A DNA stretch of 64,000 nucleotides from Lithospermum erythrorhizon (GCA_019722365.1 JADFUC010000095.1:1-64000); one strand, 5' to 3'; shown: positions 1-11,655, numbered from the stretch's first letter. Notes: generated by a model from the sequence alone, not told the origin. Numbers and translations: made by a program.

Positions 1-232
1 TCCCGTTGGTTTGCGGTATTATTTCTTCTTTCCGTACTTAAATCTCAATGAAACACGATTCCAAATGTAAAAATTTCTCGTGACATAAACTACTACTCAT
101 ATATTACTAGTCTCGGTATATCAATTTTATTCAGAAATTGTTGCCACTATCTCCGGGTCCCGCCCCACCCGACGATATAGCTTCATGTAACACAAGTTTG
201 TCGACTTTGGCGTAGCGGGCTATTGAAATCAT
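1..232 (-). repeat. 5' end of a minus-strand LTR (TGTAAT family), cut by window start
   Basis: This stretch is collinear with 58858-59080, the first part of the minus-strand LTR described there. Shared words include CCGTACTTAAATCTCAA and CATAAACTACTACTCATA, and both copies run on to a GGCGTAGC/AGCGTAGC motif just before the LTR start. The rest of the LTR would lie left of the window. The part that begins GGCCCCGTTTGGTTCGCG in the other copy could instead be a MITE shared by both LTRs. Confidence 0.55.
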
Positions 233-1726
233 AAAATCCAGCCAGAAAAATGCTGTAATAACCCGTTCATTGCTAATATTCTTTTAATAATAATAGTATA
301 CTACGCTTAGGTGGATTATTTCGAGGAGAAATCAAAATTTCGAGAAGTTGAATAGTTGAAAATACAAGCGAATCGGTCGGTTTAGTGGTACATTTCGGTG
401 GTGAAAATTTTAAAGTTGTAGTCGGATGGTAATGATATTAGTTGGGTGGTAATATAAATGTTAATGTTTGGAAGTTGGTTGTCGAGATAAGTTAAACGAG
501 AAGTATCGATTGAATTAAAACGATCGGGGTTTTCACCACGCTCTTAATATAAGTGGGGCAACCCATAAACCATAGCAAACCAACCAAGGCCCAAAACAAA
601 AACCCATTCCCCTCCCCTCGCTCTTGCCGTCGGTTCTCTCCCCCCCCTCTTGATTTTTTCTTGATTCTCCTCGTCATCCTCGTCGATTCAAGGTAAGAGA
701 AATTAGAAACTTTTGTGTATTTAGGCATTGAGTTCGGATCGGTTTTATTGCTGTCGATTCTTGGGCTCTAAATTAGTTGTTCTTGAGTTTGAAGTTAAGC
801 TTTTGAATGAGTAACTTCGTGATGATTGTTTTGGGGCTTTTGAAGAGGTTGGTTGAGTTAAAACTTTTTGTGGGTTATTATTGCTTATAATTTATTATCT
901 AGCCTAGATTATAGTATAGGAATGAAGTAATAATCATTTTTTCGAGATTGCAGAGATGTCGGTATAGTTGAGTTGACTTTTGAGTTGACTTTTGGGTTGA
1001 CTTTTTCTAAAATGTTGTTGAGGTATAAATATGTTATTACAGGGCTTTATTGGTATAAATATGTTATTGGATACTATTGTGGAATTGTTTTGAGGTGGAA
1101 GTATGATCTATAAGTTGTTGGAGGAATATATGTTGAAATTAATTTTATTAGATTTTGAAAGGTATTAAGCGAACTTTGGGATTTGAGGTTGTTAGAAATG
1201 TGGGTTTAGTTAGTTGGAAAAGTTGATATTTTGGTTTGATTGAAATTGGTTGAAAATGTTGGTATTTTTTGGATAAGGTGTTGGCCGATTATGGGATTTA
1301 GTCGGGATAGTTGGTAATCAATTTAATTGTCATTGAAACATAATTAGTAATCCTATACTTAGGATTTGTCAATTTGTAACTAAAATGGATTGAAAAGTCG
1401 AGAAATTGAATTAAGATAAAGAAGTTAAATTGTTGTGGTAATATTATTCGAGGTGTTTTGATTTAGGCAGCGAGCATTAGGAAAGAGCACTTAGATCGAT
1501 TAGGCGGGGCGTTTCGCCTATTCTTAACCCTAGGTGAGTACTTATCTACTTGGGTGCTACATGCGATACTTACTTTAATTTGGTAAGGAAACATGTCATT
1601 TTTGTGTGATTATGTGTGTTTCATTTATGTGAGCCATGATATGATTATGTGATTTTATTTATGTGGCATTGAAGATTTAGCGGGAGTAAGTAATAGCTTG
1701 AACTCTGACTTACGTTTGCTGTTCGG

Positions 1727-1815
1727 TGGCTTGTCGGCACTTTTGCAATATTTTATGTGGCACTTGTCGGCACTTTTATATTTTCTATGGCCTTGTCGGC
1801 ACTTTTGTATTTTTA
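1727..1815 (+). repeat. Short tandem repeat, CTTGTCGGCACTTTT x3
   Basis: Three spaced copies of CTTGTCGGCACTTTT lie inside the LTR, just upstream of the 72-bp minisatellite, and are separated by T-rich spacers. Confidence 0.8.
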
Positions 1816-2039
1816 GTGACAGCCATTTGTTCGATTGATTTATGATTTTGAGAATGTTTTAATTAAATTGTGCTTTGATATTGTTTGGGAATAGAGTAGT
1901 TAGTTGTTGGGAGGTGTTGGTTGGAGTTATATGTCGACTTTTGAGGTGACTTGAGTATTAGGATATGATAGCCACATATTGGGATGATCCAGGGGTTAGG
2001 TGACTCTCCTTCCTTGCGAGAATATGTGGCCAGCTGACT

Positions 2040-2422
2040 GGCCTTATACTTTGGTATAAGTGCGGTGTGAGATCTATTATCACTTTGCTATGTGCATTGT
2101 CGATTATTGGCCTTATCACTTCGGTATAAGTGCGGTGTGAGGATATCTATTCCTCACTTTGCTATGTGCAGTGTCGATTGTTGGCCTTATACTTCGGTAT
2201 AAGTCATTGTGAGATCTGGCCATCACTTTGCTATGTGCATTGTCGGTGTTGGCGCCAAAAACTTTTGGTATAAGTCGGGAGTGTGGGATCTATTATCAAC
2301 TTTTGCTATATTGCATTGTCGGTGTTGGCCTTATACTTTTGTATAAGTGCCGATTGTGAGATCTATTATCCACTTTCTTTGTGTGTGTTGTTGGTGGTGG
2401 CCTTATGCTTCGGTATAAGAGT
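2040..2422 (+). repeat. About 72-bp minisatellite, 5-6 units, each with a hairpin
   Basis: Units start at about 2040, 2109, 2183, 2251, 2327 and 2399 (spacing 68-76 bp). Each begins with a GGCCTTATACTTCGGTATAAG-like core followed by a TGTGAGATCTATTATC / CACTTTGCTATGTGCATTGTCG-like body. The core at 2186-2203 folds into a 7-bp stem (CTTATAC/GTATAAG) with a TTCG loop. Other units keep the stem with TTTG or TTTT loops. The fourth unit is degenerate in the stem. It lies about 1.8 kb into the LTR. Confidence 0.85.
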
Positions 2423-3486
2423 GGTATTTATTAGCGATTGGTCCATTCACAGGTGAGCGGATTTAGCATATCTTTTTAATTAGAGGTTGGTATAGTTGTG
2501 GATATATGAGAGATAGATGGTTTAATGACTAGAGTTATAGTTGTTGTTGAGTCTCTATGATTTTATTCTGGGTGATGGTGTGCATTATTGAGACTTTGTA
2601 TTATATTTTGACATATTATTTAAATTTCTATGTTGTTGTATGATGTTTTATGACTCATTTATTAGTTATGGATATTTAATATGATTATACTAGATGTTGC
2701 GCCTTGATGAAGATTTTATGCCAAATTAGGTTTCGGTTGATTGATGATAATATTGCTCAGTTTTCTTGTGGATCTAGGTTGAGTATTAATCGTTCCTCTC
2801 TACATCCTTTAAAGGTTAAAAGTTGAGTTAAGTTAACGAGTTTGAGATAACTAGTGAATAGGGCAGTAAATTATAAAATTATAAGCCAAAATAGATTCAC
2901 GGAAATAATCCTATAAGATGATCTATTGATGATATTTTATATATAATTGGAAGGTTAGTTCAAGCGTGTTAGTATATAGAGATTGCTTAATCCCAACCCA
3001 CGGCGTTGATACCATTGAGGTGAGATAAGTTCCATTATACTAAATAGCGAATTTGGGGAGATAATTCGTGCTTAAGTTATCTTGAGTTTAAGATATCGTT
3101 GCTCGAGTTATATTAAGATAATGATACGATTTGGAGGTTAGCATAATAAGCGTTTAGATGTCATAGGAGGTGTATGACTATATGGGAAGTAGCGCTTTAA
3201 AGGTGAACTAAAGATAAGTGGTTGAGTTGGCCGCTTGAGTTGCTGAGATGTTGAGATATATTTTTAGTGGATTGTATGTTTGAGTTGTATATTGTCGGGA
3301 ATTAGCTATACTTAAGAAGATAATAAATAGAGGTACTCTTTGTAGGTAAGATTATGCTTGTGAGTAAGTTGTTGGCGTGGTGTAGATTTATCGGTGTTGT
3401 CGGAAAGCCATTAAGGAAAGATTTATCTTGTCGAGAGGAGCATATAAAATATAACTATTGAGGGTGGATAGTCGTTAAATAGGTAA

Positions 3487-3541
3487 GGGTCTTGAATTAT
3501 CCTTGTGTGTATGAGGGTCTTGAATTATCGTTGTTTGTATG
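3487..3541 (+). repeat. 27-bp tandem duplication
   Basis: Two adjacent copies of a unit beginning GGGTCTTGAATTATC, differing at two bases, lie within the long LTR-like sequence. Confidence 0.8.
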
Positions 3542-3996
3542 AGTGGTAAGGTTAATACGTGATATTTGTATTCCTCACGACTTTTTAAAATTTGACTCCC
3601 TATTTTTCCCTATGGGCGGGCGTTTTATGTCTAGGTTGTTGCGGGATGACCGAGATGCATTGGCAGTAGGCTGGCAGCGGAGGGGTGGCGTGGTGGCTTC
3701 GAGGGCCTAAATAGTCATCTTTTTTATCTTCTTTGGGTTTGTTTATGCGTAATAATTATTGTTGTCTCGAGTTGTAAAACAAGTTGTTTGATGTTGTATT
3801 TATATTACAATACTTTTCGGTTATTTGTAGTGTTGGTTACTTCACTGATGGGCCAGAGAGTTGTATTATTTTACTTGATCGCGATTAAGAAATGCAGTCA
3901 ATTTTTTATAGAACATCCGCTGTCGTTGGTGACTCGATTGACCAGATTTGATGGCGGTCCCAACCTCGAGGGGGCCCACAGGTTGGAGTCGTTACA

Positions 3997-4573
3997 CAAA
4001 ATACTCCCTCCATTTCTGTGAGTGGAAAAGTCGAACCTACTGTAGGCATTTGACTTTGTGAGTTTTGTTCTTTGTTGTTCTTGAATAATTGTTCTATTCT
4101 AGGTTCTAGCAAGCTTCTTATTGAGGACTCAATCTCTCTTGGTGTAGATATATTCTAGAGCCACAATGACTTGGGGTACTTGGATTGAAGAGTTAGGTTT
4201 TCTATAACTGAAAGACTTGTTGATAGCTTCTATTGGCATCGCCGTAAGAACACTAATCTCTTATATTTGAATTATAACATGTAAAGTGATCATGTATCTG
4301 ATGATTTAACATCAATTAAGTTTGTTCATTAGTTTCCCACTTATCTTTCTACCTTTTTTCAAAACTTACTTATAATGAATTTAGTATTCAAACACTTCTT
4401 TTTGACGAAATCAACTTATAAGTTGAGTTTGATCGAAAATGAGGAAAGCCAAACATCCTAAGGCTAAATTTATTCTAGAGGCATTAAGTTAGATCATCGT
4501 GTTTCAAGAATATTCCGCTGTTAAAGTCGCGTGAGCAAAATACTCATTAAGTCACATATTTTCAAAAGTGTCT
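3997..4573. other. Spacer without recognisable genes
   Basis: I see no gene here. It starts with ACTCCCTCC, which resembles a Stowaway terminus, but no matching inverted end was found nearby. Confidence 0.5.
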
Positions 4574-4870
4574 CACTTGGTCATTCCATAAAAAAGAGAT
4601 TAAGTTTGACTTTTTTTGGGCAAGTGCTTGAGGGGTAAGAATGTCGCCCATTTTGGAGATAATTTTTTTCAATTTTGTTAAAATTTTGGGGCAAATATTT
4701 GGATGAGATTAATTTTAATAAATATTTGAACAAGATTAATATTTGGATGCAGATAAATATTTGTCCAGAAATTTTTATTAAAAGTGAAAATATCTAAAAA
4801 AGTCGCAGACTGTTTTGCTATTATGTCAAAAGTCAAACTTGGCATCAATATAAAGCGGAATGACCAAGTG
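4574..4870. mobile_element. Terminal-inverted-repeat MITE, about 297 bp
   Basis: The ends are inverted repeats: CACTTGGTCATTCC at the left and its exact complement GGAATGACCAAGTG at the right. A second inverted block, AAGTTTGACTTTT, sits about 30 bases inside each end. The interior is AT-rich and noncoding. No clean target duplication is visible, so the superfamily is not assigned; long TIRs with a non-coding core would suit a Mutator-like MITE. Confidence 0.7.
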
Positions 4871-5487
4871 GACTTACTAAACTATGCTATGATCGAGAAT
4901 GGGACATGTTAAAACATGGCCAACTTTTGTTCTATCATATATCTGCAAATACACATTGTTGAGTTAGATTAAAATTTTAGTCTAGCTCCATCAAACTTAT
5001 CTATATTTAATTTCAAATAAATAAACAAGAATTCACTTTTGAGTTCATTTTTTCCACAGGCTTCAATAATTTGGGGATCGGCATGAATAATTCGTAAGGT
5101 TTGACTCCGACGTATGTAATATAATTGATAATATTTCATTAAATCTACTATACTATTGGCCTTAAATTTTATACCATCACTTCGAGATAATCTACAGATG
5201 CACTTTGAGAATGGAATATGTTCAAAGGGAACATATTGATTTTTTAGTTAAAAGTAACATGATTATGGGAGTAAAAGCAATAATCTCCTTGGCACAAGCG
5301 ATTCGTAGTCGGGATTCTAACTGATGTGGTGTCTGGTAGTATAGACAATATAAATTTTTTCATAAAAAAAGTTTTTGGCAGAACAAATAGAAAAATGCAT
5401 CATAAGTCTAAAAAATATATATAAAAAAACAAAGATTCAGTCATATATTAATATGCATTACATCAAAAATAAAAAATAAATATAATA
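4871..5487. other. AT-rich spacer
   Basis: No gene or repeat structure is recognised. The part next to the hAT relic may be the 3' non-coding end of that transposon, but no terminal inverted repeat was found. Confidence 0.4.
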
Positions 5488-6369
5488 TTAAACTAATTTA
5501 ACTTGAACTCTCCTCTTGCTCATAGCTTGAAACCGGTTGAGGATAGTTTTATCACTGATAGTGGTAAAAACTTCTCTCTTAACATATGTTATTAGACAAT
5601 CATTAAGCCATGGATCACTCATTCTATTTCTTAGATAATTCTTCACATATTTCATAGCAGAAAAGACTCGTTCAATACTTGCAGTTGCTACCGGTAATAG
5701 AAAAGCCAACTTCACAAGCTCAAAAATCCAATTGTAGCATATATGCTTCTTCCTTTGCACAAGAGTCCTACAAAGTTTTGCAAGTCCTTTCAAATAAAAA
5801 ATCTAGGATCTCCTCTACCAATCCTGATATAACATTCAAATTGGTTGGTCAAAGTTTGATCATCAACTTCAGAAAACTCATTTGGATACATCCGGGTCAT
5901 CTTCAACAATTTTTTTATATCAAACGTCTCAAATGAAGAACAAGGACTCAAGGAAGCAACACATTTCAATAACTCAGTATTCTCCATAGTAAATTCAACT
6001 CTTTCAGTTGCACAACCAAAATATTTACAAAACAATCAAACTTGTAATGGTGCAAATACGTTTTGATTTCAATTGTTTCACATATTGTGCCTCCATGTCG
6101 GGAATCTTAACATTCAAGTCCTTACAAGATGACACCACTTTATCCAAAAATTCTTCCCACCTATCACTCCTCATCTCTTGTAATTGTTGTTTACTAACCG
6201 AAACAAGATCTAAAGCATTCAAAATGTCTTGATCACCTCTTTGTAACACCACACACAAATCATTCGTCACATGATACATCTCATCCATTAAGTGAAACAT
6301 AAAAAATAAAATCAAAAATATTTGCATCACAAGTAGCAATGTTTTTGCTTCACTGTCTTTGTCAACCAT
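5488..6369 (-). pseudogene. hAT-superfamily transposase, C-terminal remnant (ZMYM1/TTF-type)
   Basis: Three overlapping minus-strand reading blocks (6369-6025, 6035-5790, 5793-5488) need two frameshifts to join, so this is a decayed copy. The last block contains PVATASIERVFSAMKYVK, the start of the C-terminal hAT dimerisation domain, followed by LRNRM and a conserved helix. The middle block has the FETFDIKKLLKMTRMYPNEF region that precedes it in plant TTF-type-finger hAT proteins. The first block carries the QRGDQDILNALDLV...LQEMRSDRWEEFL helices. The catalytic N-terminal half and the zinc finger are missing upstream of 6369. Such transposases cut and paste DNA in the nucleus; this copy cannot be active. 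The family call rests on remembered motifs. Confidence 0.85.
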
Positions 6370-6840
6370 ATGTAATAAATACCTCGGATATGGGATGATT
6401 ACTATAATTTAGTTGACTTTAATTGAGAGATGGAGGAGCAAGAACTTTGTTAGGTTTTCTTATTTAATTTTAGTATGTTAAGAGAAGGAAACAAAAAAAA
6501 AGTGATATTTTTATTAATATGTTTAAATTGAAAAAAGGGTACAAACGTGTGAGTAAATAATGGGTTATATAAAATATACTCCGTACTTAGTTGAGTTATT
6601 AACATTTATATCAGATGGTCAAAAAGTACAAATGAAATAATTAAGGTAAAATAAAATACTCAAAGTAGATAGGAAACGTACAAGCAGTGAAGTAAAATAA
6701 AATAGGTAGGCTGGCTGAGGTAGTTTCAAATAACACAAAGGCAGAGTGAGGGGCGAGGGGGGACAGGGTACATATGTGGGTCGAGAGGGGGAAGGAAGGG
6801 GAGGGGGTTAATTATTTTGCTTTACTATTTTTATTTTTAA
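6370..6840. other. Spacer upstream of the hAT remnant
   Basis: No coding sequence is recognised. There is a G-rich stretch near 6740-6810. The missing N-terminal transposase half is not here. Confidence 0.4.
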
Positions 6841-6959
6841 AAAATTAATTTAACTTAGAGGGCGCTTGTCTAGCACCGTCTAAAATTTCAACTTAGATGG
6901 CACTTCTTTACATGTGTTGTCTATGTAAGCGCTTTTTTAAGTGTGTTTTTTTAGTAGTG
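6841..6959 (+). mobile_element. Terminal fragment of a CACTA-like DNA transposon
   Basis: The end TTTTTTTAGTAGTG is the complement of a CACTACTAAAAAAA terminus. It is preceded by repeated subterminal words such as AACTTAGAGGGCGC and AACTTAGATGGCAC, with AGCGCTTTTTTAA near the end, as expected of En/Spm (CACTA) subterminal repeats. The other terminus and a transposase were not found, so it is a relic or a solitary end. Confidence 0.5.
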
Positions 6960-7784
6960 GTGGATTGAAGAAAACATATTAAATTATTGTTTGGATATCC
7001 CTAATAACATAGGGTAACTAAAATAAATCGAATTTTATGAGATTCGAAGTAATAATTGAGTATTGTTTCTTAAAATAGACTCGAGCCCAGAGCAGTGTAT
7101 AGTAAATACTCTTTCATCTTTTCCCCTCCTAGCTAAGAAAGGAAATGACACCTCGTGCTTGCTTCTTATTAGACACCTCATTCTTGCTACTTAGACACCT
7201 CGTGCTTGCTCATAGACTACTTCAAGGCTAAGCAACTTCATTTGTATAGATAACATAAACTAAAGAAAAGAAACACAAACAAATTTTCCTCTATCACTAC
7301 TCCGTTAGGGCCGTGACCCACTTCCCGCTTTCTACCAAAAATTTTTCTTTTCTTTTTAATGTTATTACCATAACTTTAAATCATAATCTTAAAGTTTCTT
7401 TCCAAGTTTGAGAAGGAAAAGGTATAAGTATATCGCTTTTATTGGTTATATAGTTAGTTGTATAATTATGCCAAAATTACTTTAATTGACTAAACTCATC
7501 CCTTTCAATGATGACTAGAGTTTATATTTAATGGTTTTAAATATAAGTATGTTGTTAGTTATAGAGACTCTGAAATTTATCTAATTAAATTCTTGTTAAG
7601 AAATACTATCATCAATGACCCATACCCACAACTAATAAATCAGATCTATCATAGACTAAACATAAATCTTCTAATATAGTTTGGATATAGACAAAAGTTA
7701 AAATCGTATAGTAGTATAATAAGTAAAATGGGATGATGATGAAATTGCGTAAGTTCGAGAGTGGTTAAAATCTAGTAGTTGTTG
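6960..7784. other. Spacer with a 3-copy short repeat
   Basis: No gene is seen. The phrase GACACCTCGTGCTTGCT occurs three times between 7147 and 7212, once as GACACCTCATTCTTGCT. The last five bases, TGTTG, are the left target duplication of the solo LTR that follows. Confidence 0.6.
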
Positions 7785-10074
7785 TGTAGCGACCCGCTGG
7801 TCGTGCGCCCACGAGGTTAGAATAAATTACGACTCCACGGACACAGTGTACGTCGATGGATGACTCGATTTGAAGGAAAGCATTATGTGAAACAACTCAA
7901 CAAAGCAATATACAAGTAGCGACAGCACTTTGCCCAGAAAAAAGATTCGTAGGTAGTATTCTTTCAGCCACATAACAACAACCAATATACAACATAACTC
8001 CAGTGACGATACAACTGACAAGTATCTCAAAATAACAACTTTACATACCTGACCACAATCCAACAAAATAAAGAGGCGCGGATGTTGCCACCAGCAGCTC
8101 GCTGCTTCTAAACAAACACCGAGGGAAATCCGTCGAAAGAACAAACGCCACTGTCAACCTATGATAAAATTTTTGCGCCCATGGCGAATAGGGTGTAAAA
8201 ACTGCGAAACTTAGTAAATATATATCTCAAGAATGAAATCTAACTTTCAATCCTTGATAGTGTATCAAAAATGAATTAATATTGCATACGATAGAAAAGA
8301 GTATATGATATTATTCAACTTAGGTCTTAACATAAAGTCACTACTAGTTTCATTATCATTTCATATAGTCATAAATTATTACTAGCGAGGAATTATCGGA
8401 ATGATGGCAATCGACCATAACATCACATTATATCTCAAGAAAAGCGTAACAACACGCAGCGCAGCTTGATCGACCTACTACATCAGCGGCGAAGCGGCGA
8501 CACCTGACCTCAGCGACTAGGCAAAATTTCCACGGCAACCCACGACAACTCGACAATAGTAGCCGACTCCAACAGCTTCAGCGATAGTAACTCAACTCAG
8601 CAGTAAAATTATCAACTCCAAGAATAATATCGACTCCAACAACTCTATCGACTCGGCAACTCTGACTCGCTGATCCACCACAACTCGATATAAGTCAGGG
8701 TTTTACACAAGCCCAATGTAGCGTATAATCGGCATAGCTTGCAAGGAGAAACTTATGCCGTGTTGACATAAGTTATCACCGAGATAAATAGCAGTAGAAG
8801 CAATCACCGAATCGTTACTAGATGCGAGGCAACCAGCTCGCAAATCATTACTGAGCGAAGCCAGTACCGGGCCGACAACTCCAGGCGGCTTGACATCGGC
8901 TTCATGCTCTGACTTCTTTAATACACGACTTCGGCTTAACTCACCAAAACACACATACATTGATAAAGACTAAACTGCTTTCCAGAGCTCAACCCACAAC
9001 GCCAATCAACATATAATTTAACCGCAAAATCGCCTTATATAAGAAACATACACATATACTCAAATGTCAAATAATTCAAATACGACTTTTAAGGCGGGTA
9101 CTACTACGCTTCTCGGCTAGGCTAAGCAGAATCTCCAGCGCAATCATAAGCGGCGGACTGCGATCAATGCCTAAAAGCATTGAGAATTGCAATTTACTAT
9201 AACACAACTATTAATATAACATTCTACTATATATATAATCTCATATCGATACCCCGAAATAACCCAACAAAGTTTTATCGCTTTTTAATTTCCAACGGTT
9301 CAACCTTTCCTATTAATGATCGAGTTACATTACTTTAGTTCCGAGGCTGGCGCGTTCGGATATTAACAACTAATCATCACATTTCTAACCATCTTTAATC
9401 TCAAAAGTCAACCATACATCAACTTGCAAAACTTGTAATATCGAACATTCTCCCAATAGCTAAAGAAATACAACTTAAACATAAAACACAATCTAAAATA
9501 AGAGTCCAGTAGCTATCATTTAAAACCCATTTTAGAAAAAGTCAACAAAAGTCAACTCATAATCCTCAACATTTTTCAACCCGTAAATCGATAATTATCA
9601 ACTCTTATCACGATAATCTAAGCTTAAATGACAGCTACATAACATGTAAACATAAAGCTCAAAGTCAGCTCGAATTCCCAAAAAGAGTAGCCTCCTCGAA
9701 CTCAAGAAATACTCCAAAAGATTCGAACTTTCTTTGCCTACAATAGGTATAGAATGGCTTGAAATACTCAAATTTCAGGATGACTTCATGAGAGGAAATG
9801 GAAGAAAAATTTCAAGAGAAAAGGGGGAAAGGGTTCGTATAACAAGAAAGAAAGAAGAAGATGAGGTAGTATTGACAGACACTTGGATAGTATAAGAAAG
9901 TCGTGGGAATTAACAAAAAATATCTCAAGAATTGCTCACTTTCTGGATTAGGTTTTTAGGTTTACGGTTTCACCAAAGTGCTTGGTTTTTAACCACTTTA
10001 AACTCACGAGCCATAAATTTAAATTTCTAACTGATAATATTACGATAACACTCTTTGAACTGAAGGTTATTACA
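7785..10074 (-). repeat. Solo LTR, 2290 bp, with perfect 5-bp target duplication
   Basis: Read on the minus strand the LTR runs from TGTAATAACC (10074) to GGGTCGCTACA (7785), with proper TG...CA ends. TGTTG is present immediately on both sides (7780-7784 and 10075-10079), the 5-bp duplication made by LTR-retrotransposon integration. No internal domain lies between, so it is a solo LTR left by LTR-LTR recombination. The outer end resembles those at 50232 and 63709. The pyrimidine-rich leader of this family lies at about 9700-9900 on the minus strand. Confidence 0.85.
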
Positions 10075-10423
10075 TGTTGACCGGATTAGAGTTACTAAAA
10101 ATAAATGTAATTGTTATTATTATGTTCTTTAGGTGTGGATATCGGGTAGTTACTTCGGGGTATGCCGATTTATTTGATATTGGAAGCGACTTTGAGGTAG
10201 TATTTATATCAAGTGACAAAATCTTTCATATATATTGTGTATATATGAGATTTGTACTTAGATTTTATAAATAGATTTATATATGTGATGTGATGTGAGA
10301 CTTTAAAATCATTGGTGACCCATTATATGATCGGGTTGTGATATCGAGTTGTGAGTACATATCTCATGTATGGTGACTTATTACATATGAATTGTTTGTA
10401 ATTTAATATGTATAGCATATTGT

Positions 10424-10451
10424 GTGTGTGCGTGTGCGTGTGTGTGTGTGT
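10424..10451. repeat. GT/GC microsatellite
   Basis: This is a run of TG dinucleotides with two CG interruptions, inside the LTR. Confidence 0.85.
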
Positions 10452-11423
10452 CAATGGATTAGTTGAGATTGTGGTAAAGAAATGGTTAATGCATATTTGT
10501 ATATGGGGTGCTTGATAATGAAATGTTGTCTGAGCATGTTTAAGTATGGGTTGATGAGTTGCTGAGTGGGGATATACATATGATGAGGAGATTTATTATT
10601 GTTGGTTTGTGGATGGTGGCATAATGTGCTACGCTAGCCTAAGAGCTACGGTCTGATTGATATTGCTCTGATAACTAAGAACTCTGAGATGCGGTTGGCG
10701 TGATGGAAATAGCCTAAGGAAGTACAGTGCGGTTGATGTCAGCATGTCAGCCTAAAAATTTATAAAGATGATATTGCCCAAAGCTATTGCTAAGTACCCA
10801 ATGGATAAAACCCTTGTGTCGGCGGACCTGAGGCTCCTAATAGGTTAAGGTGTATTCCACGTCTACTTGGTGGCAAGGGAGTAGCGGGAGGATTGTATTC
10901 GAGTATGCCAGACACCGCCCCAATTAGCTAGAGGCAACAAATGACGTTGTTTTTCTCAATAGGGTGGGTGTAGACTCTAATATAAGGGGTCGAGATAGAG
11001 TTAGTATTTAGCATATTTGATATACTAGATGTTGTTTGTCTTGTAGTAACTTATTTAAGTTGGATTATTTGATATGATTAGGTTGTCGGATAGTATTGAA
11101 TTGATACATGGATTATTTGATAGGTGGATTATATTAAATTATTGAGACTATATGTTTACGTATCATATATGTGATTAGTTGTGAAGTTCGTTATTTAAAT
11201 ATTCATTGAGGAAATAAAATTTCGCGACAATCTCTTTGTTAAAAGTAGGCCCCCAGGTACATAGTTGGAAGAGGGGGGCTTTTAGGTGTGGCGCCATCTT
11301 TTCGCGAGGATCACAGTATAATCGTAGGTATAATTCGAGATTGGCTAGGATATCCTCATGGGTCTTCTTCTTCTTATCCTCATATTTTGTAGTATTTTGT
11401 GGAGGTGTTGTGTGTATTTTATC

Positions 11424-11427
<4 letters not shown>

Positions 11428-11489
<62 letters not shown>
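11428..11489. repeat. (TA)n microsatellite, about 30 repeats
   Basis: A pure TA dinucleotide run lies in the 5' LTR. A shorter run (about 14553-14596) sits at the same place in the 3' LTR. It creates a spurious Tyr-Ile repeat frame that should not be taken as a protein. Confidence 0.95.
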
Positions 11490-11491
<2 letters not shown>

Positions 11492-11655
11492 TTGAAGTTG
11501 ATATAAATGTCTTCGAAATTTTAGATTATTGTTTAGACAGTATTCTGGTTGTATATTTTCTTGTCAGTTTTCCTACCAGGTATACGGTGACTCTGACATA
11601 GAGATTACTAACGATCTTAGCCTTGGGTGCGGCCGACCTGGGCGGATCGTTACAA

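Larger units (their letters stand above)
254..3996 (+). repeat. Long LTR-like sequence, TGTAATAACC ... GTCGTTACA
   Basis: The left end TGTAATAACC matches the start of the solo LTR ending at 10074 (read on the minus strand), and the right end GTCGTTACA matches the family end. About 440 bases in there is a pyrimidine-rich leader followed by AAGGTAAGAG, as in the other LTRs here. The segment at 460-540 resembles the gypsy LTRs at 16860 and 28530. No primer-binding site follows 3996, so it looks like a solo or truncated LTR. At 3.7 kb it is longer than its 2.3-2.4 kb relatives, so part of 2430-3950 may be inserted or internal sequence. No clear target duplication was found (AATGC left, CAAAA right). 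Confidence 0.55.
10075..11654 (+). repeat. 5' LTR of the decayed element (left part uncertain)
   Basis: The LTR ends GGGCGGATCGTTACA at 11654. The part from 10905 on aligns with 14035-14762 in the second LTR, including an (AT)n tract followed by TTTTGAAGTTGATATAAAT in both. Its left end was disturbed by the solo LTR insertion at 7785-10074, and the true start could lie left of that insertion. Confidence 0.6.

Noticed and set aside
11236..11601. 121-codon open frame with a long Tyr-Ile repeat
   Set aside because: It is created by the (TA)n microsatellite inside an LTR; no protein family fits.
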